Below, one piece after another: positions 16,863 through 26,150 of a DNA stretch of 41,997 nt. This DNA is from Methanoregula sp. UBA247 (GTDB lineage Archaea > Halobacteriota > Methanomicrobia > Methanomicrobiales > Methanospirillaceae). A model generated the notes under the pieces. That model did not search any database. It was not told the origin of the DNA and saw only the letters and a program-made list of their open reading frames with translations. Within the stretch, counting starts at the first letter, position 1. Every line of letters begins with the position of its first letter. Location: contig DADR01000054.1 of the NCBI GenBank assembly GCA_002495055.1, positions 14,510-56,506 on the forward strand, given 5' to 3'. The translations under genes and the position numbers were made by a program.

Positions 16863-17222
16863 CTATCCAAGCCGGACCGGGCTCGCCTTCTCGGTCTCCT
16901 TCTCGACTATGACCGCTGTCCCGTACGCGAGCAGTTCAGTCATATAACTGATCTCTGACGAATCGAATTGCACCCCGATGACCGCATTTGCGCCCATCTT
17001 TTTTGCATGATCCTTCAACCGATCAAGTGCCTGTTCACGCGACTGGTTTAACAGTTCTGTGTACTCATGGATTTCTCCGCCGGCGAGTGAGCGGAGACCG
17101 GCCGTGATATTGCGGCCAAGCCCCCGGCTCCTCACGATGAGCCCCCAGGTGAACCCGATAGTCTTTGTGATCCGGTATCCCGGGAGGTATGGCGTACTTA
17201 CGACAATAATTTCATCCTGCAT
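16863..17222 (-). CDS. YbjQ / UPF0145 family protein
   Basis: 119 residues. The family pattern is clear: an N-terminal VSTPYLPGYRI strand, a GLIVRSRGLGRNI segment, a helix with REQALDRLKDHAKKMGANAVIGV, and a final strand ELLAYGTAVIVE. These proteins form rings and have been called heavy-metal-binding-like, but the biochemical role is not settled. The ATG at 17222 follows a perfect GGAGGTGA (17228-17235 on the plus strand) with a five-base spacer, so a longer TTG start 39 bases upstream is rejected. Confidence 0.92.
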   Translation of the reverse strand: MQDEIIVVSTPYLPGYRITKTIGFTWGLIVRSRGLGRNITAGLRSLAGGEIHEYTELLNQSREQALDRLKDHAKKMGANAVIGVQFDSSEISYMTELLAYGTAVIVEKETEKASPVRLG

Positions 17223-17310
17223 TGATGTCACCTCCGTACAGGTCGACTGATTACTATTCAAAAGTTTTCAGATAGAGAAAAAAGAAAAGAAAAAATTGGA
17301 GCAGACTCGT

Positions 17311-18120
17311 CTAATACGTCCTTACATTCACGACATTCTTCACATCCGCGACCGTCATCCCACGGTACAGCCCGGCGCCGTACATAATCTGGACCGCCTT
17401 CTTGTCGATCAGGCTGAGCCGGATATTGGTATTGTCGTCGTAATAGAACATGCTGTCCGGGTATTTCAGGGTCTCACCCTTACATCCCAGTTCGTAAAGA
17501 AAACTCCTCAGGATGATATGGGTCCTCAAATCGCCTTTGAGATTGTCATTGATGTAGATCGTCCCCGAACCGATCTTTGCATAAGAAACAGTGCCGGATT
17601 TGAATTCCTTTGAATAAGATTCCGAGGGGATTGCACCCATCCCGGTCTCGGCAACGAATTGCAGGACAATGTTGGCATTTGCTGTCGTCTTGATGTTTTC
17701 AGAGAACTGGTTGGTGGCAGAAAGGTCGTTGAACTCGGTGATGAATGACCCTAACAGGGCCATATCCGCATTGTTTCCATTGAACAGCGAAAGAGTGACC
17801 AGTGGCTTTGGGCCAGCCGGCTCATAGGCCAGGCGGTCAAGCTGGGTAGTGCCCGACCCGAAAGCAATGTCCATGAAATGCCGGGTTATATCGTCAGACG
17901 TTATAGAACCGGTTGTTGTGACCGGTGGAAGCGTGGGGTTTTGGGTGACCTGCGGAGATGTTGTTGATGGCACGGGTACTGTAGTCTGAACTGCAGATAC
18001 TAACGGTGTAGTCGGTGGAACAGGCTGGTCCTGGGCTGGGGTTGTACATCCCGAAACCAGTACAAGAGTTAGTGAGAAAAAAATAATGAGAGAATACCAC
18101 AACAGACGGGATTTTTCCAT
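17311..18120 (-). CDS. Lipoprotein with DUF2927-like domain
   Basis: 269 residues. A signal peptide ends in the lipobox LVSGC (Cys25), followed by a Pro/Thr/Val-rich stalk (about 28-75), so it is anchored outside the cell membrane. The folded part (about 78-269) includes THIILRSFLYELG...DSMFYYDD...LSLIDKKAVQIMYGAGLYRGM, which resembles the C-terminal half of DUF2927 proteins. These are zincin-like but here show no HExxH. No function can be assigned. The downstream neighbour is YbjQ and the upstream one is the radical SAM gene, all minus strand with gaps of about 70-90 nt. Confidence 0.8.
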   Translation of the reverse strand: MEKSRLLWYSLIIFFSLTLVLVSGCTTPAQDQPVPPTTPLVSAVQTTVPVPSTTSPQVTQNPTLPPVTTTGSITSDDITRHFMDIAFGSGTTQLDRLAYEPAGPKPLVTLSLFNGNNADMALLGSFITEFNDLSATNQFSENIKTTANANIVLQFVAETGMGAIPSESYSKEFKSGTVSYAKIGSGTIYINDNLKGDLRTHIILRSFLYELGCKGETLKYPDSMFYYDDNTNIRLSLIDKKAVQIMYGAGLYRGMTVADVKNVVNVRTY

Positions 18121-18189
18121 GCATATGTCTTTTCCTGGGTTCGGATATAAGACTATCCGACGTTAAATTGCTGGAGGTAGGATCGTTTG

Positions 18190-19188
18190 TTACACCGGTA
18201 CCCCTACGTAAATATTGTGCTTGGTAGCGACGATCTTCACCCGGACCTGCCCGGACTCTTTCCCGCAGTTGTATACCGAAACGACCCGGTTCCGGGCAAC
18301 ACCGAGCATCTCGCCGTGGATCCATCCCGGTGCCCGGATCTCGACAGTCACTTTCTCGCCTTTGGAAAAGACAAGCGGGATAAAGGGGCGCCTCACCGTG
18401 CCAAAGTCCCTGGCCGGGTCAAGCCGGAGGTTAATCCCGAATTCCTTCTCCCACGGCCGGATGCTCCGGTTGAAGAACTGCCACCAGCTCTGGGCTTTGA
18501 CACCCTTGGGTGACCTGCCGTACCGGTAGTGCTCGAACTTCTGGATACCCAGCGGCGGGAAACGTTTGCCGGCACCGATCTCCTGGGCAAACCGGATCAA
18601 TTTGGGGATCTCCGCATCATTGATCCCTGGTATATACACGGGTGCAATGAGCAGGTCGATCCTGCTCCGGACAATCGCTCTGGCTGCATCGGTAAGTTTT
18701 TCGCTGTCATACCAGTCCACTCCTGCAAGCAATTGTGCGATTGCCGGGTCAAGAGCATGGAGGGAAAGGTTGATCCGGTCAAGACCCGCCGATTCCAGCG
18801 CCGAAATCTTTTCCTCGTTGAGCAGGGTACCGTTGGTCTGGAGCGAGATGACAGTCACCTCGTCGATCTCTTTGAGTGCCGCGATGAGTTCCGGGAGACG
18901 GGAGTACATAACCGGCTCACCGGGAGAATCAATGTGGCATTCGACCCCCGCTCCCTTGAACTGTGCAATTTCCTGCACTGCTTCCACCAGGTACTCCATC
19001 TCAACTTCATAACTGGTGGCACGCGTTGTTGATGCCGGGCCTGCATCGACCGAGCAAAAAGGGCAGTTTAAATTACAGCCACAACTCGGGCGCACCTGCA
19101 GGAGGCTGGTACCACGGTCTATGAGGCCAAAGTAGAGAGAACCTATCAGGGGAATCTCCGAATTTCGGGTTATTCTGAAGTGTGTCAT
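18190..19188 (-). CDS. Radical SAM protein with C-terminal TRAM domain
   Basis: 332 residues. The cluster-binding motif C38-x3-C42-x2-C45 (CNLNCPFC) is intact, and an extra Cys36 sits beside it. The partial TIM barrel has SPGEP (the glycine-rich SAM region is present in divergent form), TNGTLLNEE and NLSLHALD. The last 60 residues form a TRAM-like beta-barrel (KVTVEIRAPGWIHGEM...), the module that binds RNA in methylthiotransferases and TrmA-type enzymes. It matches an archaeal group of uncharacterised radical SAM-TRAM proteins (COG2100-like). An RNA substrate is likely but unproved. The ATG at 19188 has no clear ribosome-binding site, so the message may be leaderless. Confidence 0.9.
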   Translation of the reverse strand: MTHFRITRNSEIPLIGSLYFGLIDRGTSLLQVRPSCGCNLNCPFCSVDAGPASTTRATSYEVEMEYLVEAVQEIAQFKGAGVECHIDSPGEPVMYSRLPELIAALKEIDEVTVISLQTNGTLLNEEKISALESAGLDRINLSLHALDPAIAQLLAGVDWYDSEKLTDAARAIVRSRIDLLIAPVYIPGINDAEIPKLIRFAQEIGAGKRFPPLGIQKFEHYRYGRSPKGVKAQSWWQFFNRSIRPWEKEFGINLRLDPARDFGTVRRPFIPLVFSKGEKVTVEIRAPGWIHGEMLGVARNRVVSVYNCGKESGQVRVKIVATKHNIYVGVPV

Positions 19189-19225
19189 GAATAAACCAAA
19201 CCGTTAAAAAATTGCCGGTAATTCC

Positions 19226-19639
19226 TTATCGGTGTTTTATCCGGCAGCCTTTCCACTCCCCCCGGTAGAGCTCAGGGCGGGGATTGTCCATACGGGCGAA
19301 GAGAAATTCGAATGCCTCCTTGTCTATAATAGCTCTTCCGGTTTTCTGGCAGTATTTCCTGAATGCTTTGTACAGTTCAGTACAGGAAACATGTGCTGAT
19401 GGTTCGGGGATGAGGATATCCTTGTGGAAATTCCAGATCCCATCGAATTCGCTCTCATCATCACAGGGCATTACCACCACCCTTGCCCTGCTTTCTGCAA
19501 TCTCCTGTCGTGTGAGAATACTGTGGAGATCGCAATAATAATCCTGAAGGATTGTTAAGCCCTGGCGGAGGTCGTTCAGCTCCATTTCGAGTTTTTTAAT
19601 CATCTTTTCCTGTCGGATAATTCGGTCAGATATGTCCAT
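19226..19639 (-). CDS. Small coiled-coil protein with primase-C-terminus-like segment
   Basis: 137 residues from ATG at 19639. A longer frame begins inside hypF at a non-ATG codon and is not favoured. Residues 5-45 form a coiled coil. The C-terminal half (about 82-137) has the pattern VSCTELYKAFRKYC-x-KTGRAIIDKEAFEFL ... RGEWKGCRIK. This recalls the winged-helix tail of viral/plasmid D5-type primases, which ends in a W-x-G motif. The similarity is by eye and the function is unknown. It follows hypF by 68 nt on the same strand and could share its message. Confidence 0.72.
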   Translation of the reverse strand: MDISDRIIRQEKMIKKLEMELNDLRQGLTILQDYYCDLHSILTRQEIAESRARVVVMPCDDESEFDGIWNFHKDILIPEPSAHVSCTELYKAFRKYCQKTGRAIIDKEAFEFLFARMDNPRPELYRGEWKGCRIKHR

Positions 19640-19707
19640 GGGTGGTGGTTTCCTTTTTATGTTTCTTGCTGATAAAAGTGTTCGTTTCTTGCCGCCCGCA
19701 CAGAACT

Positions 19708-21942
19708 TCAGCCCATCGTTTCCCGCTGTTTTGCGGCATACACGCACTGTCCGAACGAGACGCAGCCATCACCAAGCGGGTAGTCCCTGTTCATGACACA
19801 TTCAAAGGCATGGTCGCTAATCTCCCGGCGGATGGTTTCCCGGATTGCATGATTATAGGCAACCCCCCCGCTCAGGGCGATCTTATGTATCCCTTCGCGT
19901 TCGGCCGCATGTATAGCCATCTGTGCGATTCCCCGGCCGAGGTTGTACTGGAACGAAGCGGCGATGTTCCGGATCACCCTTGCATCCCCGTCCCGTGCTG
20001 CCTGCTTTTGACAAAACGCCGACTGCAAGAGGGAACGGCTCGAAAGTTGCTCACCCCCGTTCCGGGTGGAAAAGATGAGATCCCACGCTTCGGCGTGTCC
20101 GCCAGCTGCCGTGGACTCCAGTTTCATTGCAGGTTCGCCATCATACGTACGTTCCCGGCAAATTCCCAGCAGGGCGGCAGCGGCATCGAGTACCCGCCCG
20201 GTACTGGTGGTTTGTATGACATTGAATCCCCGCACCACCTGTTTTTCCAGCACACCCAGCTCAATATCAGACCAGCCCCGGGTAGCAAGGAGGGAGAGAA
20301 TTTTCTTATCCGGCAGGATCCCATAAAGCATGCGTTCGGGAAATCGTGTTGCGAGATCTCCCCCGGGCATAGCTACCGGTTCAAGATGGGCTACGCGCCT
20401 GAGATCCGGCACCTGTCCGGAAAAGATCTCGCTTCCCCAGACAGTCCCGTCATCTCCATAACCAACCCCGTCGATCGCAATACCGATACAGGGTTCAGTC
20501 GTTGTCGCTGCTATATGCGCCCGGTGGTGTTGTACCGGGATGAGTTCAAGTCCCTGGTCCGATGCTATCTCGCGGGCGAAGCGCGTGGTGAGGAACTGGG
20601 GGTGCAGGTCATGAGCGATTACATCGAACTTCGCCCCGAGCAGTCGTTGTAGGTTTATGACAGTCTCCTGCAGGTACTCGAGCGTCGCCGGGTTCCTCAC
20701 GTTACCCACATGGGGAGAAGTGACCGTAAACCCGTTCCGGTACAGTGTGGCATTCGCGTTCAGTTCCGGGCCCACCCCGAGGATGCAGTGTCTCCCCAGA
20801 TCAATCGCTGTCCGCTTCGGGGCAATCCCCCGCGACAGCCGGATAATATACCCGTCCCTGATAACCGAGTCGTCGCACCGGTTCACGATCTTACGGTTAT
20901 GCAAAAGGAAGAAGTCCACATCGCGGTTCAGCTTTGCCATCGCCTGATCATTACCGGTGATCATCGGGTAACCGGGCATATTGGCACTGGTCATAATGAG
21001 CAGCGGGTGTTTCAGGTGCCCAAAAAGCAGGTGATGAAGCCCGGTATATGGCAGCATACACCCTATCGTGTGGAGATTGCTGATGGATGCATGAGCCGTT
21101 GGATCCCGTTTTTTTAAGACAACGATCGGGTGGACCGGGCTCTCCAGGTACTGTTTTTCCTGATCGGAAACGATTGCAAGCCGGTCAATATGGTCCGGAC
21201 GGACCATGATAGCAAAGGGTTGTTCGATCCGCCCGAGCCGGTGCTTCAGTTCATCGGCCGACTCCTCGATGCACGCGAGGTGAAATCCGCCAATACCCCG
21301 CATCGCAAGGATTTTTCCTGCGTCGAGCAGTTCTGCTGCTTCCCGGATAGGGTCCAGGCCTTCAACCGTATTCCCCCGCGTATCGGACAGTTCAAGTTCC
21401 GGACCGCAGGTGCTGCAGGCAATTGTCTGGGCATGATGGCGACGGCAACCGGGATCACCATATTCCCGGGTGCAGGCTGCACAGGCAGGGAAGTCTGTCA
21501 TCGATGTCCGTTCACGGTCGTACGGCAGCGAGTTGATGATGCTGTACCGGGGTCCACAGTTTACACAGGAAGTTGCCCAGTAATTATCATATCTTCCGCC
21601 TTTGTGGAAGATATCGCTGATGCAGTCATCACAGATCGCAATATCCGGGGGGATCATGCCTGTCAGCGATCCGGTCCCGCTCGGCAGGATGAAGAAATCA
21701 TCCGGAATTTCCTGCAGCGTGCTCGAGACTTCAACAGAATCAATCCGGCAGAGCGGGGGCCCTTGTGATACTGCAGCTAAAAACGTTTCAAACCGCTCTC
21801 CACGGGCAAAAATTTCCACTTCACTGCCGAGATTTTTCACCGAACCGGAGATTCCCAGGGCACGTGCCTGTGCATAGACAAACGGGCGAAACCCGACACC
21901 CTGGACAATTCCGCGAACTGTGATTTTACCCGTTTTTTGCAT
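19708..21942 (-). CDS. hypF: HypF, carbamoyltransferase for [NiFe]-hydrogenase maturation
   Basis: 744 residues, full length for the family. The acylphosphatase domain (1-90) has VRGIVQGVGFRPFVYAQA. Two zinc-finger motifs follow (C104/C107 with C126/C129, C154/C157 with C176/C179). A YrdC-like domain (about 195-380, ILAMRGIGGFHLAC) leads into a Kae1-like domain (about 385-744) with the metal site QHHRAH (472-476) and DGVGYGDDGTVWGSE. HypF makes carbamoyl-adenylate from carbamoyl phosphate and passes the carbamoyl group to HypE, giving the CN ligands of [NiFe]-hydrogenases. Methanogens need this for F420-reducing and membrane hydrogenases. No other hyp gene is in the window. It is divergent from the winged-helix gene at 21999 across a 56-base gap. 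Confidence 0.97.
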   Translation of the reverse strand: MQKTGKITVRGIVQGVGFRPFVYAQARALGISGSVKNLGSEVEIFARGERFETFLAAVSQGPPLCRIDSVEVSSTLQEIPDDFFILPSGTGSLTGMIPPDIAICDDCISDIFHKGGRYDNYWATSCVNCGPRYSIINSLPYDRERTSMTDFPACAACTREYGDPGCRRHHAQTIACSTCGPELELSDTRGNTVEGLDPIREAAELLDAGKILAMRGIGGFHLACIEESADELKHRLGRIEQPFAIMVRPDHIDRLAIVSDQEKQYLESPVHPIVVLKKRDPTAHASISNLHTIGCMLPYTGLHHLLFGHLKHPLLIMTSANMPGYPMITGNDQAMAKLNRDVDFFLLHNRKIVNRCDDSVIRDGYIIRLSRGIAPKRTAIDLGRHCILGVGPELNANATLYRNGFTVTSPHVGNVRNPATLEYLQETVINLQRLLGAKFDVIAHDLHPQFLTTRFAREIASDQGLELIPVQHHRAHIAATTTEPCIGIAIDGVGYGDDGTVWGSEIFSGQVPDLRRVAHLEPVAMPGGDLATRFPERMLYGILPDKKILSLLATRGWSDIELGVLEKQVVRGFNVIQTTSTGRVLDAAAALLGICRERTYDGEPAMKLESTAAGGHAEAWDLIFSTRNGGEQLSSRSLLQSAFCQKQAARDGDARVIRNIAASFQYNLGRGIAQMAIHAAEREGIHKIALSGGVAYNHAIRETIRREISDHAFECVMNRDYPLGDGCVSFGQCVYAAKQRETMG

Positions 21943-21998
21943 GGTTGTGCCGCAAAAATTTATTGATTCATGGAACCATATAATTATAGGGTTTTATT

Positions 21999-22511
21999 GT
22001 GCCGGGCCATATTCGAATCGTAAACGATCCCGTAGAGCTTGTTCCTCTCCTGATGACGTTCAACGACCCCTCTTTTAAGAAGGTCTACGAACTATTGAAC
22101 AAATCATGGCTGACAGAAGAGGAAATTCGAGCGCACGTCGATAACGACTGTGTGTCGATGTGTCTTCAGCTTTTAAAGAAGGGAAATCTCGTGGAGGAAC
22201 AGTGGCGGATGCCAAAACCCGGTGCAAAACCGCAAAAAGAGTTCCGTGCAACTTATAACAAGTTCCGGGCGAACTTCCAGTGTAACCTTTCGGATCTCTC
22301 CGATATCCTGTATATCTCGCTTTCCAATGACGAGAACCTCCGTGAAGTAGTCGAGCAGATTGAAGGAGAACTTATCAAGGGTAACAGTTCCATCAACGAT
22401 CTCTCCCGGAAATTCTCTGTCAGTCCTATTTTTATCAAAGGACTTGCGAAAAGGATCATTCATATGGATGTCAAGGGACAGGGACTGGTGCTGCTTGACA
22501 CCGGGCGCTAA
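21999..22511 (+). CDS. ArsR-like winged-helix protein
   Basis: 170 residues from GTG at 21999. An N-terminal helix-turn-helix (about 25-68) has FNDPSFKKVYELLNKSWLTEEEIRAHV and a wing, followed by a second region of helices ending in another HTH-like stretch (NDLSRKFSVSPIFIKGLAKRI). It resembles transcription regulators of the archaeal ArsR/winged-helix type found in methanogens. A TATA-like CATATAATTATA lies about 15-23 bases upstream and there is no Shine-Dalgarno, consistent with a leaderless message. It overlaps the next gene by 17 bases, and the two may act together. Confidence 0.8.
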   Translation: MPGHIRIVNDPVELVPLLMTFNDPSFKKVYELLNKSWLTEEEIRAHVDNDCVSMCLQLLKKGNLVEEQWRMPKPGAKPQKEFRATYNKFRANFQCNLSDLSDILYISLSNDENLREVVEQIEGELIKGNSSINDLSRKFSVSPIFIKGLAKRIIHMDVKGQGLVLLDTGR

Positions 22512-23304
22512 GGATCCCCTCTATTCTATTTTGCGCAGCAAACGCGAAGTGTCACGGCTGCAGATTCTCGTGGAGATTGCCGAGCACCAGCCGGCAGTCC
22601 GGCAGCAGGAAATTGCAGAAAAACTTGGTGTCACACCACAGGCAATCTCAGAGTATATCCGCGAACTTGTCGATGAAGGGAAGGTTTCTGCAAGCGGCAG
22701 GGGCAATTACGAGGTGACCCGGTCAGGAATCGAGTGGGTGCTCGAAAATGCCGAGTCGCTTGAATCGTATGCCCGGCATATCCGCCGCGACATCATCCAG
22801 CAGGTTTCTGTCTGGACAGCGATTGCAGCAGAAGACCTGGCACTGGGAGACGAAGTTGGCGTGTACATGAAAGGCGGATTTCTCTGGGCGGGAAAAAAGC
22901 CACTGGCGGCAACCGGGACGGTAATTGCGGATGCGAAAAAAGATGAGGACGTGGGTGTCGCACGGTTAAACGGGATCATCGATCACAAGGAAGGGATGAT
23001 ACATGTCTGTAAGGTTCCGCGAATCCAGCACGGCGGTTCCAAAAAGATAAAAAAGGACATGCTGCTGGAGGTAACCAATGGTATGGGTGTCATCGCGGCA
23101 GTAGGACTCGAGGCATTCATCGCGCTGAAAGCGACCGGGAAAAAACCGGACATGTTTTTTGGTGCACGGGAAGGTGTCATTGAGGCAGCATTCCACGGGT
23201 TAGATTGTGCGATTGTAATTGTTGATGAAGAGTTCACGGATTTTTTAAAGCGACTGGAAAGTGTTGAACTCAAATACGTGATCCATGACCTGATCTCACC
23301 ATGA
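22495..23304 (+). CDS. Winged-helix regulator with DUF7839-like effector domain
   Basis: 269 residues from TTG at 22495. An in-frame ATG at 22468 is the alternative. A strong HTH (about 12-70) reads RLQILVEIAEHQPAVRQQEIAEKLGVTPQAISEYIRELVDEGKV. The C-terminal two thirds carry the conserved archaeal domain with LALGDEVGVYMKGGFLWA and KVPRIQ-x-GGS. The family is found across methanogens and is annotated as a transcription regulator. Its ligand is unknown. The stop overlaps the helicase start by four bases (ATGA). Conserved linkage to a helicase suggests a role in genome upkeep rather than metabolism (inference). Confidence 0.84.
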   Translation: MTPGAKDPLYSILRSKREVSRLQILVEIAEHQPAVRQQEIAEKLGVTPQAISEYIRELVDEGKVSASGRGNYEVTRSGIEWVLENAESLESYARHIRRDIIQQVSVWTAIAAEDLALGDEVGVYMKGGFLWAGKKPLAATGTVIADAKKDEDVGVARLNGIIDHKEGMIHVCKVPRIQHGGSKKIKKDMLLEVTNGMGVIAAVGLEAFIALKATGKKPDMFFGAREGVIEAAFHGLDCAIVIVDEEFTDFLKRLESVELKYVIHDLISP

Positions 23305-25469
23305 AGATCCTTGTCCAGCCCCAGAAAGGCAGCAGTTACAAACTTCTCTTTTATGATGGCAGGCATGTGCTGGGTGCCGGGTTTGTTGACCTGACGGAGA
23401 CCCCGCGTGGACCCCGCCCGACAAAGTATCGCCTCAAGTGGGGCGGAAAAAAGGACTACCGTCATACGCCTTCAAAGGAGCTGATATCCCAGCTGCGTGA
23501 AGCGGACATCCGCCTGGTCAAACCCGATCCGCAGTTTGAAACATTTCTGGGAGATTTCCAGATCAGGGCCGGTCTGGTTGACGCTTGTCGCATGTGCCTG
23601 CTGGATGAGCGGTTCACTCCCTTGAATGAGGAAAATTCTGTCACGTTTGGCAAAGGTGAGAAGATCTGTCTTGAGTGCGGGAAACGTGAGCTGCGCCGTG
23701 AAGTGTCCCATATCGGCAGGCTCGGGCTGGAGGGATATGCCCATCTCGAAAACCTGCTGGTGACGTTCCGTAACCTTGACCGGGTGTTAGCGACGCTGCA
23801 GCCTGATAAAAATACCATGAAAGCAGCACTCTATGACCGGCTCGAACCGCACCCGCTCATGACGACTGCTGCAATCGGGGAACTGCCCCTTCCACGGCAG
23901 TTTATTGATGCAAGCGGGGTTTCCCAGCTGATGCCGGCCCAGCAGCTTGCGGTGGAAGCAGGACTGCTTCACGGTAAAGACCTGCTCGTGGTTGCCGCAA
24001 CAGCGAGCGGCAAGACCTTCATTGGTGAGATGGCGGGAATCAAGAATTATCTTGAAGGGCGGGGACGGATGCTCTTTTTGGTACCACTGGTAGCCCTTGC
24101 AAACCAGAAATACGAACGGTTCACGGAGCGGTACGGGAAAATTGCAAAGACCGGGCTCCTCACCGGGGTGAGCCGGCTCAATCTTCCCGAGACCCGGAAA
24201 GTGGGGGACCGGAATCCCCAGTCACCGATCGTTGTGGGTACCTATGAAGGGGTGGACAACATGATCCGTTGCGGGCAGAAGATGGCTAACATTGCCACTG
24301 TTGTGATTGATGAAGTCCAGATGCTCGAGGATGCCGACCGCGGGCACCGTCTGGACGGGATGATCGCACGGCTGAAGTATCTCGCCCCGCAGGCACAGTT
24401 CCTGTACCTGTCCGCTACCATCGGCTCCCCAAAGACGCTGGCAAAAAAATTAAACTGCAGCCTCGTCCAGTACGCTGAACGTCCGGTGGGGCTGGAGCGG
24501 TATCTCCTTTTTCTCGAGCGCAAACAGAAAATCCCGACGATAAAGCAGATGACGACCGAAGAGTACAAGCGGACGTCATCAAAGGGGTTCCGGGGGCAGA
24601 CTATCATCTTCACCAATGCCCGTGCCCGGTGTCATACGATTGCTGACGCACTGGGCATGAGAGCTGCAGCATACCATGCCGGTCTCACATCGCAGGAGCG
24701 GCGGGATGTTGAGACTAAGTTCCTCGGGGGAAAACTGATGGCGGTAGTCACGACCGCAGCGCTCGGTGCCGGGGTGGACTTTCCCGCATCCCAGGTCATA
24801 TTTGACGCGCTTGCTATGGGAAGGGACTGGCTCTCGGTGCAGGAATTCAACCAGATGGCGGGCAGGGCGGGAAGACCGGATTTTCACGACCTTGGTCGCG
24901 TTGTCATCCTTGCCGAGCCGGGAGGCACGTATTCCCGGGAAAACCCGTTTACCGAAGAGGAGGTGGCAATCCGTCTGTTGAAAGGTGTGATGGAGGAAGT
25001 CGCTCCAGAGCATGATTTCGAAAAGAGTTCAGAAGAGTACGTGGCAAATGCCGTTGCGTGTAATGGCGAGGAAGCCGATCTTGACCGGATCAATGGCCTG
25101 ATGGTCGGCAGCATGGAACCCGTGCTTCCCGAGCTGATCGCCCACCGTTTTGTCGAAAAACAGGGAACCCGGCTTGTCATGGCACCGCTTGCACGGGTGA
25201 TGGCCGAGCATTTTATCGGTATGGAGAGGCTCCTTGAGATCCTCCGGCTGACGAAATTCATGAATGATCCGACAGATGTGATCGCGGAGCTGGAGAGCGA
25301 GGATGTTCACAAGGAGAAAAAGACGGAAAAGGGAAAGGGGCCGGGGAAACCGGGGCAGCGGCTGAGGGAGCCTGAGAAGCCGAAGCATCAGCAGACGGGT
25401 GGGCAGCGGCATCAGCCTACCGTGGCTCCGCAACAGGGAACTCAGAAGAAGGGGAGGGGGAGGAGGTAG
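23301..25469 (+). CDS. DUF5814 / DEAD-box superfamily 2 helicase
   Basis: 722 residues. The N-terminal domain (about 1-190) contains a four-cysteine knuckle (C96-x2-C99, C123-x2-C126), as in archaeal DUF5814 helicases. RecA domain 1 has Walker A ATASGKT (233-239), DEVQ (337-340, a DEAH-box variant) and SAT (371-373). RecA domain 2 has AYHAGLTSQER and QMAGRAGR (518-525). A winged-helix/ratchet-like region follows, resembling Ski2/Hel308 relatives. The last 60 residues are a low-complexity K/E/P/Q/G tail, probably a nucleic-acid-binding extension. It probably acts in repair or RNA handling. It is translationally coupled to the preceding winged-helix gene. Confidence 0.92.
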   Translation: MKILVQPQKGSSYKLLFYDGRHVLGAGFVDLTETPRGPRPTKYRLKWGGKKDYRHTPSKELISQLREADIRLVKPDPQFETFLGDFQIRAGLVDACRMCLLDERFTPLNEENSVTFGKGEKICLECGKRELRREVSHIGRLGLEGYAHLENLLVTFRNLDRVLATLQPDKNTMKAALYDRLEPHPLMTTAAIGELPLPRQFIDASGVSQLMPAQQLAVEAGLLHGKDLLVVAATASGKTFIGEMAGIKNYLEGRGRMLFLVPLVALANQKYERFTERYGKIAKTGLLTGVSRLNLPETRKVGDRNPQSPIVVGTYEGVDNMIRCGQKMANIATVVIDEVQMLEDADRGHRLDGMIARLKYLAPQAQFLYLSATIGSPKTLAKKLNCSLVQYAERPVGLERYLLFLERKQKIPTIKQMTTEEYKRTSSKGFRGQTIIFTNARARCHTIADALGMRAAAYHAGLTSQERRDVETKFLGGKLMAVVTTAALGAGVDFPASQVIFDALAMGRDWLSVQEFNQMAGRAGRPDFHDLGRVVILAEPGGTYSRENPFTEEEVAIRLLKGVMEEVAPEHDFEKSSEEYVANAVACNGEEADLDRINGLMVGSMEPVLPELIAHRFVEKQGTRLVMAPLARVMAEHFIGMERLLEILRLTKFMNDPTDVIAELESEDVHKEKKTEKGKGPGKPGQRLREPEKPKHQQTGGQRHQPTVAPQQGTQKKGRGRR

Positions 25470-25568
25470 AAGGGGTCTAATCTAGACAATATTTTCCAGT
25501 CACAAATCGGTAAGCACATAGATTTATTTAAAACTGAAAATGAGTATTCATCAATAGAGGTGATTTTA

Positions 25569-26150
25569 TTGATAAATAAAAAGATCCTTGACATTTTATA
25601 TGATGATGCTTTTTCAGGTGATGCACTTCCAAGGTATTCGGGTTTTTCTGAAGAAAAATCTGATGAGCAATTTAGAAAAAAGCTCCATAACAAATTGGCA
25701 ACAAATGCGATGAATGCCCAAAAGGCCGCCAATGAAGAAGCAGAAAAAATTAACAACGAATGGACACCAAAATTCCAAAAAATCTCTAAATTTGGTAAAA
25801 TCCGAGATGTTTTTTTAATAGTATTGGGGGTGCTTATAATTCTTCTGGGAATATCGATGGGATATTCCGAAGCCGGTTTTTCTCCCGTTACTGCTGAACA
25901 ACTTGGAATAGGATTAGCTGGTCTCGGCCTTTGTGTTACTTCATTTTATTCTTTTTTTTCTTTCAATGATGAGATGTTCCATCTCATCCTGATCTCTAAA
26001 ACGGATGAAAATCAAGTATTTGCAAATATGTTAGCAATTCAAACACAATTGAGTTTTATTAGAAATGAAATAATGGATTTAAGGCAGTTCCAAATAAAAG
26101 AATCAAAAGGGATAGAGGATCGACATGTTTTATTAAAGCCTGAAAAATAG
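25569..26150 (+). CDS. Membrane protein of unknown function (AT-rich gene)
   Basis: 193 residues from TTG at 25569, chosen because GAGGTGA lies five bases before it. A GTG at 25560 falls inside that ribosome-binding site. The N-terminal cytoplasmic part is charged with coiled-coil character (about 25-75). Two TM helices follow (about 83-103 and 112-132), then a helical tail. No domain is recognised. The overall plan (short N-terminal region, paired TM, coiled tail) recalls SLATT-like effector proteins, but that is only a structural guess. The base composition is clearly more AT-rich than the neighbouring helicase, and it opens the accessory island, so it was probably acquired by transfer. Confidence 0.7.
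   Translation: MINKKILDILYDDAFSGDALPRYSGFSEEKSDEQFRKKLHNKLATNAMNAQKAANEEAEKINNEWTPKFQKISKFGKIRDVFLIVLGVLIILLGISMGYSEAGFSPVTAEQLGIGLAGLGLCVTSFYSFFSFNDEMFHLILISKTDENQVFANMLAIQTQLSFIRNEIMDLRQFQIKESKGIEDRHVLLKPEK

Noticed and set aside
19642..20652. Long plus-strand frame (336 codons) opposite hypF
   Set aside because: It is the mirror of a strongly supported gene, has no domain and no ribosome-binding site, and its length is explained by GC-rich codon bias.
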